This document shows positions 60,236 through 64,000 of a stretch of DNA of 64,000 bases, one piece after another; position 1 is the first letter of the stretch; each line of letters starts with the position of its first letter. The DNA lies in assembly GCA_963817035.1 (NCBI GenBank), contig CAWFMM010000004.1:1984001-2048000 (forward strand), given 5' to 3'. A model generated the notes under the pieces. That model was not told the DNA's origin and searched no databases. It saw only the letters and a program-made list of their open reading frames with translations. This DNA comes from AC-49 sp963817035 (GTDB lineage Bacteria; Actinomycetota; Thermoleophilia; Solirubrobacterales; Solirubrobacteraceae). The position numbers and the translations under genes were made by a program.

Positions 60236-60528
60236 GTGAGGCCGAACTGCCCCAGCGCCGTGCCGCGGCCACCGTGACCGTCGACGACGTCCGCGCGCTG
60301 ATGGGCGCCTCGACGCCGCACTTCGCGCTGCAGTTGCGCAACCGCATCGCCAAGCTGATCGCCGCCCTGCCCGCGGGTGACCCGGCCCGCGTCGAGGGCG
60401 AACGCGAGATCGCGCGCCTGCAGTCACTCGGGCTGACCGGCGAGGATCGCGGTGAGGCGGGCGTCGAAGGACTGGCGCCCTTGCCGTCGCTGACGCCGTC
60501 GGCGGACGCCGCGGCTGCCCAGCACTGA
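60232..60528 (+). CDS. Small conserved protein of unknown function
   Basis: A 98-residue protein, mostly helical and charged, with VTVDDVRALMGASTPHFALQLRNRIAKLIAALPAGDPAR in its core and an Ala/Pro-rich end. No motif or membrane segment is apparent. The ATG overlaps the stop of the preceding lipoprotein gene by four bases (ATGA), which supports it being a real, co-translated gene. I do not recognise a family. Confidence 0.7.
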   Translation: MSEAELPQRRAAATVTVDDVRALMGASTPHFALQLRNRIAKLIAALPAGDPARVEGEREIARLQSLGLTGEDRGEAGVEGLAPLPSLTPSADAAAAQH

Positions 60529-60586
60529 CCCGACGGCAAACCGAAACAGCAACGGCCAACGCCGGAGCGCGAGCCGCACCGGGCGC

Positions 60587-60592
60587 TAGGGT
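60587..60592 (+). promoter_or_regulatory. -10-like TAGGGT before xseA
   Basis: TAGGGT ends ten bases before the xseA ATG at 60602, with no Shine-Dalgarno sequence. Confidence 0.5.
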
Positions 60593-60601
60593 CGAGAGAC
60601 G

Positions 60602-61924
60602 ATGAGCGAGCAGGCGCAGCGCCCCGACGGGATCGAGGGAAGCGAACTCCTCGGTCCCTTCCCGGTCGGCGCCTACGCGGCCGTCCTCAAGGCCGAGCTG
60701 CGCAAGCGCGCCCGCGTGCAGCTGTTCGGCGAGGTATTCAACGTTCGGCCGAGCAAGGCGCGGATGTACTTCGAGCTACGCGACGGCGAGGGCGCGGTTC
60801 CGTGCGCGATGTGGCGCACCGCGTTCGACAAGCTCGGACTCGGCGCCGGCGTCTTCGCCGACGGCGCCCAGGTCGTCGTCGCCGGGGGCCCCGACTACTA
60901 CCCAGGGAGCCGCACAGCGTCGCCGAGCTTCTCGTTCGACGTCACCGGCCTGCGCGTCGCCGGCGAGGGCGACCTGCTGATCCAGCTCGAAGCGCTGCGG
61001 CGCAAGCTCAGCGCCGAGGGCCTGTTCGAACCCCAGAAGGCTCTCCACCGGCCGCTGCTACCGCGGACGATCGGCGTCATCACCGGCGAAGGCGGCAAGG
61101 CGCGCGACGACGTCGTCGCCGGCCTACGCCGTCGCGGGTGGGGCGGGCGCCTGATCTGGGCCTTCGCTCCGGTCCAGGACCGCCATGCGGCGGGCGCGAT
61201 CACCAGTGCCCTGACCGACCTCGCCGCGATCGAGGAGGTAGACGTCGTCATCGTCGCGCGCGGCGGCGGCTCGCTGGCCGACCTCTTCGCGTTCTGCGAC
61301 GAGACGCTGTGCCGGACGGTCGCGCTGCTGCGCGTTCCGGTCATCGCGTCGGTCGGCCACCACACCGACCGCACGCTGATCGACGACGTCGCGGCGGTCA
61401 GCGCCTCGACCCCGACCCACGCCGCCGAAGCCGCGGTCCCCCTGCACTGCGGCGACGAGCACCAGCGCCTGCGTGGCGACGCCGCCCGTCTGCGCCAGCA
61501 CGGCTCGCGCGCAGTACTCGATCGCGCGCGCACGCTCGCGCGACTGTCGCGCGCCCCCGCAGAGCATCTGGCCCGCCACCGTCGCGCCCTACACCAGACG
61601 CTGCGCGAGATGCGCGCCAGCGCCCGGCGGCGCGTCGACGCCCGCCACCGCGATGTTGCGACGCGCGCGCTTGTGCTCACGCGCAAGGCCGGTGCCGCGA
61701 GCGGGCCGGACATCGAACGTCGGCGCCAGGCCCTCGACGGCCTCAGCGCCGCGCTCGGCGCCCACGATCCCAAGCGCACGCTGGCCCGCGGCTACGCGCT
61801 GGTCGACGACGGCGCCGGCAACGTCATCACCACCGCCCAGGCGGCCCGTGCGGCGGGCGACGTGCGCGTGCAGTTCATCGACGCCGCCGTGGATGCGACG
61901 ATCTCCCCAGAACGCGATGCCTGA
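60602..61924 (+). CDS. xseA: Exodeoxyribonuclease VII large subunit
   Basis: A 440-residue nuclease subunit. The N-terminal OB-fold (about 35-125) is followed by the catalytic domain with PRTIGVITGEGGKARDDVVAGLRRR, VDVVIVARGGGSLADLFAFCDE and SVGHHTDRTLIDDVAAVSASTPTHAAE. The C-terminus is an Arg-rich coiled coil. With XseB it degrades single-stranded DNA to oligonucleotides. The xseB gene begins inside its last codons. Confidence 0.95.
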   Translation: MSEQAQRPDGIEGSELLGPFPVGAYAAVLKAELRKRARVQLFGEVFNVRPSKARMYFELRDGEGAVPCAMWRTAFDKLGLGAGVFADGAQVVVAGGPDYYPGSRTASPSFSFDVTGLRVAGEGDLLIQLEALRRKLSAEGLFEPQKALHRPLLPRTIGVITGEGGKARDDVVAGLRRRGWGGRLIWAFAPVQDRHAAGAITSALTDLAAIEEVDVVIVARGGGSLADLFAFCDETLCRTVALLRVPVIASVGHHTDRTLIDDVAAVSASTPTHAAEAAVPLHCGDEHQRLRGDAARLRQHGSRAVLDRARTLARLSRAPAEHLARHRRALHQTLREMRASARRRVDARHRDVATRALVLTRKAGAASGPDIERRRQALDGLSAALGAHDPKRTLARGYALVDDGAGNVITTAQAARAAGDVRVQFIDAAVDATISPERDA

Positions 61925-62171
61925 TCCCACCATGACCTACGAAACCGCCACCGCCCGGCTCGAGGAGATCATCAAACGCCTGGACTCCGGCGACGCCGGC
62001 CTGCGCGAGACGCTCGACCTGGTGCGCGAAGGCCGCGAGCTGGTCGAGTTCTGCGCCACCGAGCTCGACGCGGTCGGCCAGGGCCTCCAGGAGCTCAAGC
62101 TCGACGAGCTCGTCGCGCGGCTCGAGGCCGGACAGCCGACTGCACCCGAGCCGACCGACGCGCCCACATGA
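61917..62171 (+). CDS. xseB: Exodeoxyribonuclease VII small subunit
   Basis: An 84-residue helical hairpin typical of XseB: YETATARLEEIIKRLDSGDAGLRETLDLVREGRELVEFC. It binds the coiled-coil arm of XseA. The ATG at 61917 overlaps the xseA stop by eight bases; the ATG at 61932 (MTYETA) is equally possible and leaves 79 residues. Its stop overlaps the start of the enolase-superfamily gene by four bases. Confidence 0.92.
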   Translation: MPDPTMTYETATARLEEIIKRLDSGDAGLRETLDLVREGRELVEFCATELDAVGQGLQELKLDELVARLEAGQPTAPEPTDAPT

Positions 62172-63223
62172 GCGCACTGTTCGACGACAAGCTTGCCGAT
62201 CTCGCGCTGACGATCGACAGCTACGAGCTCGAGCGCCTCGAGCGCGCGGTCTCGAGCGAATTCCTGCGCGTCTCGACCGTCATCCACCTCCACGGCGCCG
62301 GCGAAGAGGGCATCGGCGAGGACGTCACCTACGACGCCGTCGATCAGGACAACCTCCAGGCCGCCGGGCCGGTCCAGCCGCTGGCGGGCACCTGGACTCT
62401 CGCCGGCTTCTGCGATCACCTTGAAGCCCTGAACCTGTGGCCACAGCCGGCCGAGCGCGACGCCTCGGTCCTCTACCGCGTCTGGGCCTACGAGTCCGCC
62501 GCGCTCGACCTCGCCCTGAGCCAGGCCGGGATCTCGCTCCAGGACGCGGTCGGCCGCCGTGCGTCGCCGCTGACCTTCGTCACATCGCTGCGCCTCGGTG
62601 ACCCTCCGACGCTCGAGCCGGTCACCCGGCGCCTGGCCAACTATCCGACGCTGCGCTTCAAGCTCGACGCGGTCAGCGCGTGGGACGACGAGCTCGTCGC
62701 CGCGCTCGCCAAGACCGGCGCCGTCGACTCGGTCGACTTCAAGGGCCTCTACGAAGGCTCAATCGTCGACCAGCCCGCCGATCCGGCGCTCTACCAGCGC
62801 GTCGTCGACGGCCTCCATGACGCGTGGTACGAGGACCCCAAGCTGACGCCCGAGACCGACGCGATCATGCTCCCCCACCGCGACCGCGTGACCTGGGACG
62901 CGAACATCCACGGCATCGCCGACATCGAGGGGCTTCCGTTCGCGCCGAAGATGGTCAACGTCAAGCCCTCGCGCCTCGGCGGCATCCGGCCGCTGCTCGA
63001 CGCCTACGAGTACTGCGAACAGCGCGATATCGGCATGTACGGCGGCGGCCAGTTCGAGCTCGGCTGCGGCCGCGGGCAGATCCAGTACCTCGCCTCGATC
63101 TTTCACCCCGACACCCCGAACGACGTCGCGCCCGTCGGCTACAACGAGCCCGACCCGCCGCCCGGGATGCCGAGCAGCCCCCTGCCCGTGGCTGCCGAGC
63201 CCACCGGCTTTCGCTGGGGCTGA
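62168..63223 (+). CDS. Enolase-superfamily protein of unknown specificity
   Basis: A 351-residue protein with the capping domain and barrel of the enolase / muconate-lactonising superfamily. Candidate catalytic residues in order: Lys in LRFKLDAV, metal ligands in SVDFKGLYEG, WYEDP and WDANIHGI, and Lys in NVKPSRLGGI. The substrate (acid sugar, dipeptide or o-succinylbenzoate-like) cannot be told. The ATG overlaps the xseB stop (ATGA), giving an unusual link to exonuclease VII. Confidence 0.75.
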   Translation: MSALFDDKLADLALTIDSYELERLERAVSSEFLRVSTVIHLHGAGEEGIGEDVTYDAVDQDNLQAAGPVQPLAGTWTLAGFCDHLEALNLWPQPAERDASVLYRVWAYESAALDLALSQAGISLQDAVGRRASPLTFVTSLRLGDPPTLEPVTRRLANYPTLRFKLDAVSAWDDELVAALAKTGAVDSVDFKGLYEGSIVDQPADPALYQRVVDGLHDAWYEDPKLTPETDAIMLPHRDRVTWDANIHGIADIEGLPFAPKMVNVKPSRLGGIRPLLDAYEYCEQRDIGMYGGGQFELGCGRGQIQYLASIFHPDTPNDVAPVGYNEPDPPPGMPSSPLPVAAEPTGFRWG

Positions 63224-63252
63224 GCCGCAGGACCGATGAGGTCATAGACCGA

Positions 63253-64000
63253 TCAGATCCGCTGGATCAGCGTTCCCGTTCCGATCCCGCCGCCACAACA
63301 CATCGTGACGAGCCCGAGTTCCTTGTCGTCGTCCTCGAGCTCGTGCAGCAGCGTGGTCAGCAGCCGCGCGCCGGTCGAGCCGAGCGGGTGGCCGATCGCC
63401 ATCGCGCCGCCGCGCGGGTTGACCCGGTCCATGTCGGGCTTGTGCTCCAGCGCCCACGCGGCGACGACCGAGGCGAACGCCTCGTTGATCTCCACGTAGT
63501 CGATGTCGTTGATCGTCATGCCGTTGCGCTGCAGGATCCGCGCGGTGGCCGGGATCGGGCCTTCGAGCATCTTCACCGGGTCACAACCGACCGAGGTCTG
63601 ATCGACGATCCGCGCGCGGGCGCGCAGCCCGAGCTGCGATGCCTTTTCGGCGCTCATCAGCAGCACGGCGGCGGCCCCGTCGGAGATCTGCGATGACGTC
63701 GCGGCGGTGATCTTGCCGTCGGGCTTGAACGCCGGCTTGAGGTTGGCCAGTGACTCGAGGTTCGTATCGGGACGGATCCCCTGGTCGGTCATGTAGGTAT
63801 CGCCATTGACCTTCATCGGAACCATCTCGCGCTCGAACAGCCCCTCCTCGGTCGCCTTGGCGGCGAGCTGGTGCGAACGCACGGCGAGCTTCTCGAGCTC
63901 CGAGCGGGAGATCTCGTACTCGTCGGCGATCATCTCGGCGCCGAGGCCCTGGCCGACGATGTTGTGCTTGTCGAGCAGCTGCGGTGTGAACGCCTGCCCG
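63253..64000 (-). CDS. Thiolase (acetyl-CoA C-acyltransferase), 5' end outside window
   Basis: About 249 codons of the C-terminal two thirds of a thiolase; the frame stays open to the window edge. The conserved NEAFAS, the catalytic His in GGAMAIGHPLGSTGARL and the catalytic Cys in CCGGGIGTG are present, as is QISDGAAAVLL. The family carries out the last step of fatty-acid beta-oxidation or condenses acetyl-CoA. The N-terminal active-site Cys is outside the window. It is convergent with the enolase-superfamily gene. Confidence 0.92.
   Translation of the reverse strand, partial: GQAFTPQLLDKHNIVGQGLGAEMIADEYEISRSELEKLAVRSHQLAAKATEEGLFEREMVPMKVNGDTYMTDQGIRPDTNLESLANLKPAFKPDGKITAATSSQISDGAAAVLLMSAEKASQLGLRARARIVDQTSVGCDPVKMLEGPIPATARILQRNGMTINDIDYVEINEAFASVVAAWALEHKPDMDRVNPRGGAMAIGHPLGSTGARLLTTLLHELEDDDKELGLVTMCCGGGIGTGTLIQRI

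Noticed and set aside
1..64000. tRNA, rRNA, prophage, integrase or insertion-sequence genes
   Set aside because: None was recognised in the intergenic stretches or coding regions on either strand.

Overview
The window is a dense, GC-rich stretch of a chromosome. Gene content suggests an actinobacterium of the Thermoleophilia / Solirubrobacterales type: PspAA and PspAB, actinobacterial-style partner-switching regulators, a DUF2599 protein, Ku-type end joining, a MarP-type CvpA-protease fusion, a GAP-family (Sap-like) protein and a c-di-AMP riboswitch in front of an NlpC/P60 hydrolase. This assignment is an inference from gene families, not from a marker gene. I saw no rRNA, tRNA, CRISPR array, prophage or insertion sequence; this is mostly core genome with a few regulatory oddities.

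Layout. 1-1.2 kb: an incomplete sigma factor carrying its own zinc-finger anti-sigma-like domain and a membrane segment. 1.5-5.5 kb: MarR / MFS exporter / DUF2218 operon, then a divergent ABC-2 exporter, separated by an array of short palindromes. 5.4-11.3 kb: lipid kinase with two PAP2 phosphatases, a membrane protein, a DUF2252 protein and a GAP-family membrane protein. 11.3-19.1 kb: one minus-strand run of HtrA protease, VWA protein, MoxR ATPase, DUF58, second VWA protein, a Cys-motif protein and a ClC channel. 19.4-26 kb: an AhpD-like protein and glutamate synthase (gltBD). 26.2-30.2 kb: a stress-signalling block (anti-sigma kinase, a degenerate copy of it, STAS antagonist, Ku, SigB-type sigma factor, YihY). 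30.2-40 kb: an AddAB-like helicase-nuclease, an AbiEi/DUF559 protein and topoisomerase III. 39.9-45.9 kb: MarP-like protease, a penicillin-binding protein, a lipoprotein, an SRPBCC protein, zinc-ribbon and FHA proteins and a ParA ATPase. 45.9-51.1 kb: thrB-thrC-hom-lysA-lgt run. 51.1-53.5 kb: HtpX, PspAB, a methyltransferase. 53.5-58.9 kb: DUF2599, a sulfite-oxidase-like pair, photolyase, cupredoxin, PspAA-PspA, and the riboswitch-controlled NlpC/P60 protein. 59-64 kb: a cell-wall-binding lipoprotein, xseA-xseB, an enolase-superfamily protein and an incomplete thiolase.

Functionally, envelope stress dominates: the split Psp system, HtpX, two HtrA-like proteases, MoxR/VWA proteins, a SigB partner-switch cassette and c-di-AMP control of a wall hydrolase. 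DNA repair is the second theme (Ku, AddAB, photolyase, XseAB, topoisomerase III). Many genes have a TAGNNT-like -10 box 8-13 bases before the start codon and no Shine-Dalgarno sequence, pointing to widespread leaderless or near-leaderless transcripts.
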